A stretch of 64,000 bases of DNA from Rhabdochlamydiaceae bacterium (GTDB lineage Bacteria; Chlamydiota; Chlamydiia; Chlamydiales; Rhabdochlamydiaceae): contig JAIETG010000021.1 in assembly GCA_019745395.1 (NCBI GenBank), forward strand, positions 25,887 to 89,886, read 5' to 3'. Below the pieces are notes generated by a model that was not told where the DNA came from, made no database searches, and was given only the letters and a program-made list of their open reading frames with translations. The position numbers were made by a program, and so were the translations under genes. Below, one piece after another: positions 1 through 8,114 of the stretch. Each line of letters starts with the position of its first letter. The first letter of the stretch is position 1.

Positions 1-1144
1 CAAAGGAAGAGTTTTGCATTTCTTGTAGTCTGTAAACGAGGTCCGCGGCAGATACTCGATGTTTGCTACGAAGAAGATGTAAGAGTATCATTTCTATAGA
101 TACTCTTTTAAAAGGAGTTTTACTGCTATGTTGGTACCACTCTAAGAGATAATCTAAAATATAGAGCACCTGTTCTTCTGTATAGATCTTTGCAGAGCTT
201 TGGTAGCGTTGAAGAAGAGAGGGGTGGATTTCTGAAGTTGTTAACTTTAGCTGTATAGCTAAAATATTGCGGTAATGGTCGAGGAGACAATCTAAAAAGT
301 AAGAGAGGTCTTTTCCTGAGGAAAAAAGAGAAGATGCCCACTGGAAAGCAATAGAAAGATTATGAGACTCGAAGGCTTTATCAAAATCAAAAAAAGGATC
401 TTGCGGTAGTATTGCTAAAGAAGAGCAGATAGCGTCAGCCGTAAGAGGCCCTTTGGAAAAACAGAGGATCTGATCTAAGAGTGATTCTGCAACTCTCATA
501 GATCCATCTGACAAATTGGCTATTGTGTATAAGGCTTCTTCTTCATAAGAAAGCGATGCGTCTTTTAAGATCAAAGAAAGCTTTTGAGCAATCAGAGAGG
601 AGGGGATTCTTTGAAGGTCAAAGCGTTGGCAGCGACTTAAGATGGTAGGAGGAATCTTATGAGGTTCTGTGGTAGCTAGGAAGAATTTTACATTTGGAGG
701 AGGTTCTTCGAGGGTTTTTAGTAACGCGTTAAATGCTTCCTTTGTGAGCATGTGAGCTTCATCTATAATGAAGATCTTGCATCCAGAAGAGCTTGGGGCA
801 TAAATTACGCTTTCATTGAGTTGACGCATGTCGTCGATCCCTCTATGAGAAGCTCCGTCGATTTCAAAAACGTTCAGGCTTTTTCCTTGAGAGATTTCTT
901 GGCAGGAAGAACATTCATTACAAGGCTCATAATCCTTAGAAAGATTTTTACAATTCAAGGCTTTGGAAAGAACTCGAGCTAGAGTGGTTTTCCCCGTTCC
1001 TCTGGTTCCGCAAAAGAGGTAGGCTTGAGCAGTTTTTTGTAATCGAAGTGCGTTTTTTAGGGTGAGGACAATCGCCTCTTGTCCTATTACGCTATCAAAC
1101 GTCTGAGGCCGGTATGCTCTGGAGAGCCCTTTGTAACTGGACAT
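1..1144 (-). CDS. dnaX: DNA polymerase III subunit gamma/tau, N-terminal part (runs off the left edge)
   Basis: Clamp-loader ATPase that loads the sliding clamp at replication forks. The reverse strand is open from the ATG at 1144 to base 1, giving about 381 codons with the C-terminus outside the window. The N-terminus SYKGLSRAYRPQTFDSVIGQ is typical of the family. Walker A GTRGTGKT is at about residues 46-53, a four-cysteine zinc module (C65 and a C-x2-C-x2-C group near 75-81) follows, and Walker B reads FIIDEAHML. The sensor region LATTEPHKIPPTILSRCQ is intact. Chlamydiae usually carry two dnaX-like genes and the visible part cannot tell which this is. It is divergent from the PgpH-like gene at 1359, with 214 bases between them. 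Confidence 0.93.
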   Translation of the reverse strand, partial: MSSYKGLSRAYRPQTFDSVIGQEAIVLTLKNALRLQKTAQAYLFCGTRGTGKTTLARVLSKALNCKNLSKDYEPCNECSSCQEISQGKSLNVFEIDGASHRGIDDMRQLNESVIYAPSSSGCKIFIIDEAHMLTKEAFNALLKTLEEPPPNVKFFLATTEPHKIPPTILSRCQRFDLQRIPSSLIAQKLSLILKDASLSYEEEALYTIANLSDGSMRVAESLLDQILCFSKGPLTADAICSSLAILPQDPFFDFDKAFESHNLSIAFQWASSLFSSGKDLSYFLDCLLDHYRNILAIQLKLTTSEIHPSLLQRYQSSAKIYTEEQVLYILDYLLEWYQHSSKTPFKRVSIEMILLHLLRSKHRVSAADLVYRLQEMQNSSF

Positions 1145-1159
1145 AGATAAATCTCTTTT

Positions 1160-1220
1160 TGAAAAATGGTCCTCTTAAGATAAAAGTATAGAAAAAAAGA
1201 AGGAAAATTCTAAAGGAAAA
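1160..1220 (-). promoter_or_regulatory. Possible dnaX promoter
   Basis: On the minus strand a TATACT -10-like hexamer (plus 1185-1190) has a TTTAGA -35-like hexamer 18 bases upstream, placing a start about 35 bases before the dnaX ATG. The region is AT-rich, so chance matches are likely. Confidence 0.3.
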
Positions 1221-1358
1221 TCGCAAAATCTTCGAGAGAATCTCTGGTGTGTGTGTATTTTTTTTAAAACTATTTGCTGTTAAGGGCTCTTGTTTTAAAA
1301 GAAAAGAGGGAGCAACATGAGGGTATGTTCTAGTAAAGAATAGGGTGTTTTAACGTAG

Positions 1359-3485
1359 ATGAAAGATTCGACAGAAAAAGATTCTTTACCTCAGGAAGGC
1401 CGGAAAAAATGGCTGAGCGTAAAAGGCCTTGGGTGGCGCATATTCATGGGCCTTACCTTTACCATTATTTTGACTGTGTTTTTGCAGATGCGAGAAGTGC
1501 GCGTAGAAATGGTGGAAACAGATTCCATTTCTAAGCAGTATGTTGTTGCTCAAATCGATTTTGAATTTCCCGATGATGCTAAGACGGAGTTTTTGCAGCA
1601 GCAGGCAATGCAAGATGTGGGGACTATCTATCGCTTTGACAGTAAAGAGATTGAAAAAGCAAGTCATGAATTTGAGGAGTTTTTAGCCAGTAATCAAGGT
1701 TGGCGAAAAAAACTTCCAGAAGCGACTTTTGAAGAGTTTTATGAGTATGCAGAATCTTTTGAAGATTTTCTTTTAGAAACGCGGTTTTCTGATGAGCGGA
1801 CAATTCGTAAGCTGCAGGAAGCGGATGTTGTTTTTGATCCCTATTTCTTAGTTCCCATTCAAGAGTCTGACAAATTTCCGGCTATTCCAAGTCCCTATTG
1901 GGCAAGTGTAAAAGATCACATATTTCAACCAGAAATTCGACAAACTCCCATGGCCTCTTACATCCTGGAGTTTTTTGAAAAAAAAGAATGGATATTACAA
2001 AAAGACCTAAGCTTAGAAAAAAAGCTTAAGCAAGTAGCTCAAGATAGAATCCCTCAACAGTATACGTTAATAAAATCTGGAACGATGATCTTAGAGCCTG
2101 GTGAGAAAATTTCTGTAAAGCATATTACGATGTTGCAATCGATGAAAAATGCCCTAGCATCTCCTCATCATCTTGGAGCACCTCTTTCTGTTTTGGGAAG
2201 TTTTTTACTATCCTTGATCATCACTTTTTTAATGGGGGTCTACCTCAATTTCTACTACAAGGATGTTTTTTATTCCTTGAGACGGCTAGCTCTTCTTTCT
2301 GTCGTATCTGTTTTAACCTTAGTTTTATCCAAAGCTGCGGAGTATTTACTTCTCTATAAAGGATATAATCTCATAGAAGTGATCAGGTACCCCTTGATTG
2401 TTCCTTTTGCTTCTTTGCCTCTTTGCGTATTGCTAGGACCTCGTATTGCTTTATTTTTCTCCATCTTTCTTTCGATCATCATTAGTTTTGGTCTCTCTAT
2501 TGAGTATGAGCCTTTTTTAATCTTAAACTTGATTGGATCGATTTGCACCATTATGTTTTCTCGTAATCTCCACAAACGAAAAGATGTTTTTGAAGTATGT
2601 GGCAAGGTGTGGATCTGCACGATTCCTGTGCTTTTTGCTTTTCATTTGATGGCAAATGAATTAGGAAATATCAATCAGATTACGGATCTGATGTCGACAT
2701 TTGGCTGCCTTACCATTACAGCAATTATTGTAGTAGGACTCCTTCCTATGTTTGAAACTCTCTTCAAAATCATGACAGAGATGACTCTCATGGAGTTTAT
2801 GGATCCGAATAATGAACTTCTACGTCGTTTGAGCCTAGAGGCTCCAGGCACGTATCAACATTCTTTAGTGGTAGGGAATTTTGCAGAGGTTGCAGCAAGG
2901 TCCATAGGTGCTAACCATCTTTTTTGTCGTGTAGCAACCTTGTATCATGATGTGGGAAAACTTTTTAATCCTCACTATTTTACAGAAAATCAGCTCGGAG
3001 GATTTAACATCCACCAACTTTTGACTCCTTTAGAGTCCGCTCATGTGATTATTGCTCATGTGCAAGAAGGGGAGATTTTAGGGAAAAAATACCATCTTCC
3101 AGAAAGTTTTATCGATGTGATCCGAGAGCATCATGGAACAACCCTTGTCTACTTTTTTTACTGTAAACAGATCGAGCAAATGGGGGGAGATGCTTCTAAA
3201 GTTAATCCCAAACTCTTCCGTTATCAAGGCCCCAAACCTCGCACGAAAGAGTCTGCTTTGATTATGCTCGCAGATTCTATAGAAGCTGCTTCTCGCAGTT
3301 TGGATGAAGTAACTGAAGAGAGTGTAACGGAAATGGTTGATAAGCTGATTACAGAAAAGTCAGGAGAAGGGCAGTTCGATGAATGCCCAATCACTTTTGA
3401 AGAGCTTAGCACCGTAAAAAAAGCTATCGTTAAAGCTTTACTAGTTACGCGCCATCTGCGCGTTAAATATCCTGCTAAACCTTAA
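1359..3485 (+). CDS. PgpH/YqfF-family 7TM-HD phosphodiesterase (probable c-di-AMP hydrolase)
   Basis: Membrane protein of 708 residues with the PgpH architecture: a short basic cytoplasmic N-terminus, one TM helix at about 25-43, a large extracytoplasmic 7TMR-HDED-type domain, a bundle of TM helices at about 275-490, and a cytoplasmic HD domain. The HD domain shows H502 in TYQHSLVVGNFAE, the metal pair in YHDVGKL (about 529-530) and REHHGTTLVYFFY further on. PgpH proteins hydrolyse c-di-AMP, which chlamydiae are known to make; substrate specificity is inferred. An in-frame TAG directly precedes the ATG, so the start is fixed. No strong ribosome binding site is visible. Confidence 0.88.
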   Translation: MKDSTEKDSLPQEGRKKWLSVKGLGWRIFMGLTFTIILTVFLQMREVRVEMVETDSISKQYVVAQIDFEFPDDAKTEFLQQQAMQDVGTIYRFDSKEIEKASHEFEEFLASNQGWRKKLPEATFEEFYEYAESFEDFLLETRFSDERTIRKLQEADVVFDPYFLVPIQESDKFPAIPSPYWASVKDHIFQPEIRQTPMASYILEFFEKKEWILQKDLSLEKKLKQVAQDRIPQQYTLIKSGTMILEPGEKISVKHITMLQSMKNALASPHHLGAPLSVLGSFLLSLIITFLMGVYLNFYYKDVFYSLRRLALLSVVSVLTLVLSKAAEYLLLYKGYNLIEVIRYPLIVPFASLPLCVLLGPRIALFFSIFLSIIISFGLSIEYEPFLILNLIGSICTIMFSRNLHKRKDVFEVCGKVWICTIPVLFAFHLMANELGNINQITDLMSTFGCLTITAIIVVGLLPMFETLFKIMTEMTLMEFMDPNNELLRRLSLEAPGTYQHSLVVGNFAEVAARSIGANHLFCRVATLYHDVGKLFNPHYFTENQLGGFNIHQLLTPLESAHVIIAHVQEGEILGKKYHLPESFIDVIREHHGTTLVYFFYCKQIEQMGGDASKVNPKLFRYQGPKPRTKESALIMLADSIEAASRSLDEVTEESVTEMVDKLITEKSGEGQFDECPITFEELSTVKKAIVKALLVTRHLRVKYPAKP

Positions 3486-3512
3486 ATTATGGGCCTCTAG
3501 GTAAAGTTTCAA

Positions 3513-3535
3513 ATAGCCTCTCTTTAGGAGGCTAT
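3513..3535. terminator. Hairpin, 8-bp perfect stem
   Basis: ATAGCCTC - TCTTTAG - GAGGCTAT lies between the convergent ends of the PgpH gene and the secreted protein at 3608. It resembles an intrinsic terminator, but the following T-tract is poor. A related hairpin lies at 4437-4455. Confidence 0.5.
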
Positions 3536-3551
3536 CTTGCATTTCACGGAT

Positions 3552-3607
3552 TTACCAATCTTTTTTGTTTGCAGAAGGGCGTTTTTTGGTTTGGAACAAC
3601 AAATGTT
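3552..3607 (-). pseudogene. Remnant C-terminal tail similar to the end of the 4473-4826 protein
   Basis: In a frame different from the gene that ends at 3608, the minus strand here reads TKKRPSANKKDW then stop. The neighbouring protein at 4473 ends TQKSSINTKDW then stop. The identity extends downstream into the adjacent hairpin (3513-3535 versus 4437-4455). I read this as the leftover 3' end of a duplicated copy of the 4473 gene; it is too short to be certain. Confidence 0.35.
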
Positions 3608-4249
3608 CTAAAGTTCGCTCATGATCACCTCGAACTCAGGGTCTTCTATTCCCTCACCTTGTTGAAATGCTTCTAACGATAACTGAAAAGGCAAATCCCC
3701 GGTCTGTGTTATATAAGCGTAAAAGTCGCCATTCTTCTTTACGTTTTCTGCAGAGGGAGGCGTGCCTTTGTATTGAACCGTAACTGATACTATAATAGGT
3801 TGACCATCGGGTCCAGTAAGTGTATGGCTTTTGTCCGCGTCGTATACGGTAAAATTGTATACAAAAAATGCACCCTCTGCAGAAAACATAAGGTGGGTAG
3901 GATTTTCATCATCTAACAAGCCGGTCGGCTGTCGACACATTTCTGAATCGCATGGGCATCCTTTGTATCCAGGTAAAACACTTGATGCTGTGGGAACTGT
4001 TGTATTATCACATGAGTGACCATAGTGTAGAACTATTTGACCATTTGAACAATTTTTTCCACTAGTGCATGATTGCTGTGTACTATACGTGAAAAGACCA
4101 TATTGGGACACATCGTCTGACCATATGTCAAGGATAAGAGAAACTGACGGCGATTGATCCGGGGGAAGACTGCTGTTTGCAAAAGCCGAAATCCCCAAAT
4201 TAAAACCTAAACCCAATAAAAAAAATGTTAAAAACGCAAGCCTACTCAT
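3608..4249 (-). CDS. Secreted cysteine-rich protein, paralogue of the 7345-7980 gene
   Basis: 213 residues with a clear Sec signal peptide (MSRLAFLTFFLLGLGFNLGI, cleavage after about residue 25). The middle is cysteine-rich (SCTSGKNCSN, HSCDN, KGCPCDSEMC). The C-terminal half has a beta-rich segment with VSVTVQYKGTPPS. The same pattern (LFS-x-GA, VSVT-x-QY-x-GTP-x-S) occurs in the interrupted gene at 7345-7980, so the two are paralogues of equal length. I do not recognise the family. A ribosome binding site (AGGAGG on the minus strand) sits just before the ATG. Disulfide-rich extracytoplasmic proteins fit the chlamydial habit of cross-linking surface proteins with cysteines, but a surface role is inferred. 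Confidence 0.75.
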   Translation of the reverse strand: MSRLAFLTFFLLGLGFNLGISAFANSSLPPDQSPSVSLILDIWSDDVSQYGLFTYSTQQSCTSGKNCSNGQIVLHYGHSCDNTTVPTASSVLPGYKGCPCDSEMCRQPTGLLDDENPTHLMFSAEGAFFVYNFTVYDADKSHTLTGPDGQPIIVSVTVQYKGTPPSAENVKKNGDFYAYITQTGDLPFQLSLEAFQQGEGIEDPEFEVIMSEL

Positions 4250-4436
4250 AAATCCTCCTAGTAAATATTGTGAATATTATTATTTATTTAAATTTTAAAG
4301 CTCTCTCATATTATTAACGTAACTTTAATTGCATTGGATAAAATATTTAATTTGAATTTTTATTCGTCTTTCATAATTTCATGCTTGTTTTTATGCTTTT
4401 TATTTTTAAATTACTTGTTCTATTATCCTTTGAAAT

Positions 4437-4470
4437 AGCCTCTTTTTAAGAGGCTCTTTTGCTTTTTACT
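4437..4470. terminator. Hairpin plus T-rich tract at the 3' end of the 4473 gene
   Basis: AGCCTCTT - TTT - AAGAGGCT (4437-4455) is followed on the plus strand by CTTTTGCTTTTT. It overlaps the region just downstream of the minus-strand gene at 4473. The flanking bases (AATAGCCTC ... ATTTACCAATC) match those around 3513-3560. Confidence 0.5.
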
Positions 4471-4472
4471 AT

Positions 4473-4826
4473 TTACCAATCCTTTGTATTTATAGAACTC
4501 TTTTGGGTAGAGGTAGCCTCTGTCACATGTACGGGTTGATTAATTGTCTGGCTCCACGCCTTGCCTTCGTTGTTAGTTTGTGTTACTGAGCAAATAACGT
4601 TGTAGTCTCCAGGCTCTTTAAATTGAAATTCTAGAGAACTTCCATCTTCGGACATCCAAGCATTTGGCTGTGGGCACCAGCTATAGTAAGTGCTGGTAAT
4701 GTTATTCGTGTCGAAGCCTCCTATAACTTGTACTGTAAAAATAAATATAGTTTCCGTAGTTCCTTTTGCTTTTGGAACAACTGTACCTGTGATCATACTT
4801 ACTTGTGGATTTTCTCTGTCTTTCAT
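4473..4826 (-). CDS. Small protein with a possible PKD/Ig-like beta-sandwich fold
   Basis: 117 residues with no signal peptide in the frame starting at 4826. The core contains SLEFQFKEPGDYNVICSVTQ, which resembles the strand pattern of PKD or Ig-like domains (PGDYNVICSVT near the end), and YYSWCPQP in the middle. Function unknown. The upstream 617 bases hold no gene. It could be a fragment of a longer secreted protein, since its neighbours are secreted and a duplicated 3' tail is present nearby. Confidence 0.5.
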   Translation of the reverse strand: MKDRENPQVSMITGTVVPKAKGTTETIFIFTVQVIGGFDTNNITSTYYSWCPQPNAWMSEDGSSLEFQFKEPGDYNVICSVTQTNNEGKAWSQTINQPVHVTEATSTQKSSINTKDW

Positions 4827-5403
4827 AACCCATTCCTTGTTTTTATGTTTTTTGAATTGTTTTAGATTTGATGGTTATTACATTTTTATATTGAGTTATT
4901 TAATTTAATTGAGTCTATGTTTTTTTGTTTTTTTCTGTAAGCTCTTGCAATTTAGATGTCAACGGAGTGGTATGTGTTAATTTTGTCTTAAAGTAATTTG
5001 ATTTTTTTGTTGTGAGTTGATGTGTTTTAATTGATTAATAGAAGTTTTTATTCTGACTGCAGCTTGGAGTTGTATACAATTTTTGAATCTTTAAAGACGC
5101 TCATAGGGATTGCTTTCAACCTGAAAAAGACAATTTTTTTGCTTGTTCAAAAAATAGAATGAGGATCTGTAGCCTTGATTAACGCAAATTGGATCCTATC
5201 TTATTTTCATACAAAAAACAGTCTATCTCTGTGTGTTGGACAACTAGGTAATAAAATTACAATTTCACATGGGAAATTCGCAAGTTGTTGATATTCAGTG
5301 CTTTTTTTGTTGATTTTTCTTTTGGGCTTCTTCTTTAAGATTTAAAAAAGTTTTGCATGACATTTAATGATAGTTGTTTGTGTTAGGTAATTAATTAAAT
5401 GTG
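4827..5403. other. AT-rich stretch with no gene seen
   Basis: About 580 bases without a supported open frame on either strand, RNA gene or repeat. In particular I see no small antitoxin-like gene before the zeta-like kinase. Confidence 0.6.
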
Positions 5404-5432
5404 TTGACAATTGTTTTTTTCAATTAAAGAAT
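5404..5432 (+). promoter_or_regulatory. Candidate promoter of the zeta-like kinase
   Basis: A perfect TTGACA (5404-5409) is followed after 17 bases by AAGAAT (5427-5432), a 4/6 match to TATAAT. It lies 27 bases before the ATG at 5459. The -35 is good, the -10 only fair. Confidence 0.4.
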
Positions 5433-5458
5433 GAATTAAAGATTTGTTGGCGGTATTT

Positions 5459-6415
5459 ATGAAAGAAGAATCTCCGTTTTTTTTTGACATAGAACGATTT
5501 TATAATGCGAAATTCAAATATCCATTAGAAAGAGAGAGTTTAGAAAATTATTTGTCAGGAACAGCTTTTGGGCGTTCTCAAGAGTACTCGGTAAAGGAAC
5601 AAAACGATTTATATGCGGATATCCGAGATATTTATAACAATGTAATTTCGGGCTTAAATATAAAATCCCCCCCTTCAAAACGTTTTGCGGTTATAACTGC
5701 GGGAGCTCCAGGTTCGGGTAAAACAACGGTGCTTAGACAACACCTGAAAGAAAACATATCAAAAGGAATGAACTACGCATATGTTTGCCATGACGATGTT
5801 TGTTTAAGGAATCTTAGGAGAACTTTTCAAAAAGATATAGAAAGTTGTGATCAATCAACAGCTTCGAGACGAGCTATTTATAACAAGTGGAAGCCAGCAT
5901 CCCATGGAGCTTGTCATTTGATTCTTCAAAATCTAATCGAAGATAAATGTAATTTTTATTTTGGAACAACCTCTGCAAGACCTTTTGCGAAATTTTTTTT
6001 AGAATTTTTAAAAGCTCAAGAATATCACATCAAATTACTTCATGTAACAGCTCCAGATGATGTTCGCTGGGAATCAGTTCAGGAGAGAAATAAAACATTT
6101 ATCCACGCTGCAGAACCTCAAGTAAAAGAAGATGGATTTTTGCTGCCGCAACAAATGAATCAAGTATTTCTTGCCTATGCGGACGAAATTGAATTTTACT
6201 ACCGCAAAGGCGTTGAGGAAAAGGCTAAATTAGCTGCTACTTGGACTAGGAATATCTCCTCTTTAGAACCCTTAGGCACCTTACGGATCATTTTGCCTAA
6301 TGAGTATGCAGAGATTAAAAAAAATCATAATGCCGTTATAAAAACGTTAAACCGTCCAGATCTAGATTGGGAAAATTCTCTTGAAAAAAGAGCAAATATT
6401 TTTGATTGCTTTTAA
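5459..6415 (+). CDS. Zeta-toxin-like P-loop kinase
   Basis: Walker A AGAPGSGKTT is at about residues 81-90, followed by a conserved acidic pair (CHDD) in the position where zeta-family kinases place the DPD-type substrate motif. Further on are a basic YNKWKPASHGA segment, FGTTSARP, and the late helix region HVTAPDDVRWESVQERN. Zeta-family enzymes phosphorylate UDP-activated amino sugars or related substrates; here the substrate is unknown. The frame also allows a TTG start at 5444, but the ATG at 5459 gives a sensible N-terminus, MKEESPFFFD. No antitoxin gene is adjacent, so a toxin role is not established; it may be an effector-type or housekeeping kinase of the same fold. Confidence 0.7.
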   Translation: MKEESPFFFDIERFYNAKFKYPLERESLENYLSGTAFGRSQEYSVKEQNDLYADIRDIYNNVISGLNIKSPPSKRFAVITAGAPGSGKTTVLRQHLKENISKGMNYAYVCHDDVCLRNLRRTFQKDIESCDQSTASRRAIYNKWKPASHGACHLILQNLIEDKCNFYFGTTSARPFAKFFLEFLKAQEYHIKLLHVTAPDDVRWESVQERNKTFIHAAEPQVKEDGFLLPQQMNQVFLAYADEIEFYYRKGVEEKAKLAATWTRNISSLEPLGTLRIILPNEYAEIKKNHNAVIKTLNRPDLDWENSLEKRANIFDCF

Positions 6416-6568
6416 GGTTTGTTTTTTCTGCATCCACTAAAACGATCACATGAGTTTGGAAATGGAGAAGTTTGTTAATTAATAATTTTAATGTCGTAAT
6501 TTCCTGTAAGTGAAATGATTGCATTTTCTCAATTGTGTGAAAAATAATTTGTTTTTAGGGGGTGTTTT

Positions 6569-7288
6569 ATGAAGTCGTGTATGTTCTTCATTTTTTTCTT
6601 CATGAGCTTTTGGGGGAGTTTTGAGCTTTTTTCTAGTCCTCCTCCTCAGTCAATGAACTTTGCTTCGTTGTCTTTTGGGAAACAGGTTAAAGAAACATAT
6701 TCCAACGATAATGGTGAGGACAATCATCTAACGCAGGATTGTTGGTTGCAAATGCCTGCGGCGACTTATTCTACTATCGATTTTGCGCAGTGGCTTATGA
6801 AATGCCAGTGCAACATAAATGCGTGTCTGCAAGCTGAGGAAAAAGCCTCTTCGGATGCCACTTGGGCGATGCAGTATGAGTATCCAGAGCTTCAGCCTGG
6901 AACGGCTGAATATGATGCGCAATATCAAGATCTATATAATCTGTACTATGAGCAAGCTAATACATCTGAAGATTTTTATTACCAATGTATGCAATCTGCT
7001 TTATCAAACGTGATGTATGTGGAGCAAACTCTCACGGATGTATTTGGACTCTCATTCCCATCTAGTGCAAAAATCACAGTTTCCCATCCTACTCCAACTT
7101 CAACTCAGCTAGATACTGCTACGACTCAGTCTTTGCTAACCCCATCCTGTGCTTTGACTACTAACCCTGGGATTCCTAGGGAGCTTCCTGTAGGCACTAA
7201 GATTTCTGTAACGATCGATGCTGATGGATCCAAAATAATAAAATTTACGATTCCAAATGTAGAATATACTTATGAACCGTGTGAGTAA
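6569..7288 (+). CDS. Secreted protein of unknown function
   Basis: 239 residues with a strong signal peptide (MKSCMFFIFFFMSFWGSFEL, cleavage near residue 23). The mature part has scattered cysteines (DCW, KCQCNINAC, YQC, SCAL, EPCE) and a Tyr/Gln-rich helical centre, then a Thr/Pro-rich stretch and a short beta-like C-terminus (KISVTIDADGSKIIKF). A good ribosome binding site (AGGGGG) lies about 6 bases before the ATG. It sits between the zeta-like kinase and an interrupted secreted-protein gene. I do not recognise a family. Confidence 0.7.
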   Translation: MKSCMFFIFFFMSFWGSFELFSSPPPQSMNFASLSFGKQVKETYSNDNGEDNHLTQDCWLQMPAATYSTIDFAQWLMKCQCNINACLQAEEKASSDATWAMQYEYPELQPGTAEYDAQYQDLYNLYYEQANTSEDFYYQCMQSALSNVMYVEQTLTDVFGLSFPSSAKITVSHPTPTSTQLDTATTQSLLTPSCALTTNPGIPRELPVGTKISVTIDADGSKIIKFTIPNVEYTYEPCE

Positions 7289-7344
7289 GTTTTTGTGATT
7301 ATGTTTATTTTTTTAAAAAATTTTATTATGATAAATGTGTTTTT

Positions 7345-7980
7345 ATGCGAAGAGTTTTATTTTCAGTTCTTTGTTTGGTGAGTTTTGGTTTGTGGATATC
7401 TTTTCAACAAGAAGTATTTGGATAGACAACGTCTTCCTATCCCTATTCATCTTTTGTTCAAAATGGTTCTGCAACGTCTCGATATGACTACACTTTAACT
7501 TTTGTCGTGCTGACGTGCCCTGTTTGTTACGGTGGAGAATACTATCTCCCTAATGGTTCTACTATTTGCGCAATGCCTGAATCGGCAGGCGCAACTGCAA
7601 TTCCCGGACCTTGTAGTTCCTCTTGTTCGAGCTGCTGTAGTCAATCTGGTAATTACCCATTTTGCTCTTTATTATCCCCTGGTGATATCCAAAGTGTGCT
7701 ATTTTCCGAGAGTGGTGCGTGGATTGTATTGGAGTATACTTTATCTTTAAATGGCATTACCGTTCAGGGGGAAGATATACAGGAGGGGAAAGAAGAGCCC
7801 GTTTTAGTGTCGGTTACGATCCAATATGGAGGCACTCCACAAAGTGGGAGCGTAAGCAATGAGGTTTTTTTCGCTTCTTATAATGCAAGCGATTGGGGTG
7901 CTTTACCAGCTGGTGCATCTGTTAGTTTAACTCCAATTACCGGAGGCGGGTTTTCACTAGTATATCATCCAGGCTCGTGA
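7345..7980 (+). pseudogene. Secreted cysteine-rich protein gene interrupted by one in-frame TAG
   Basis: From the ATG at 7345 the frame encodes a signal peptide (MRRVLFSVLCLVSFGLWISF...VFG), then meets TAG at 7423-7425, and then continues open without another stop to 7980. Ignoring that codon the product is 211 residues, almost exactly the length of its paralogue at 3608-4249 (213). The two share a Cys-rich middle and VSVT-x-QY-x-GTP-x-S. The longest uninterrupted frame starts only at a GTG (7507) and lacks a signal peptide. The simplest reading is a recent nonsense mutation. TAG ends other genes in this window, so code reassignment is unlikely; readthrough or a sequencing error remain possible. 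Confidence 0.7.
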
Positions 7981-8072
7981 TTGTTTTGTCCTATATAGAG
8001 CTTATTTGGCTGTTTTGAGAAAAATGCAAGATGCTGAGGGAATTAAAAGTAGTAAGTATTTCAGGAATATTG

Positions 8073-8107
8073 GCTGACAGACTTGATGGCAAATTGTCAG
8101 CTTTTTT
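8073..8107 (+). terminator. Intrinsic terminator after the 7345-7980 gene
   Basis: GCTGACA (8073-8079) pairs with TGTCAGC (8095-8101) and is followed directly by six T residues (8102-8107). It faces the end of the minus-strand SDR gene. Confidence 0.65.
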
Positions 8108-8114
8108 GCGAATT

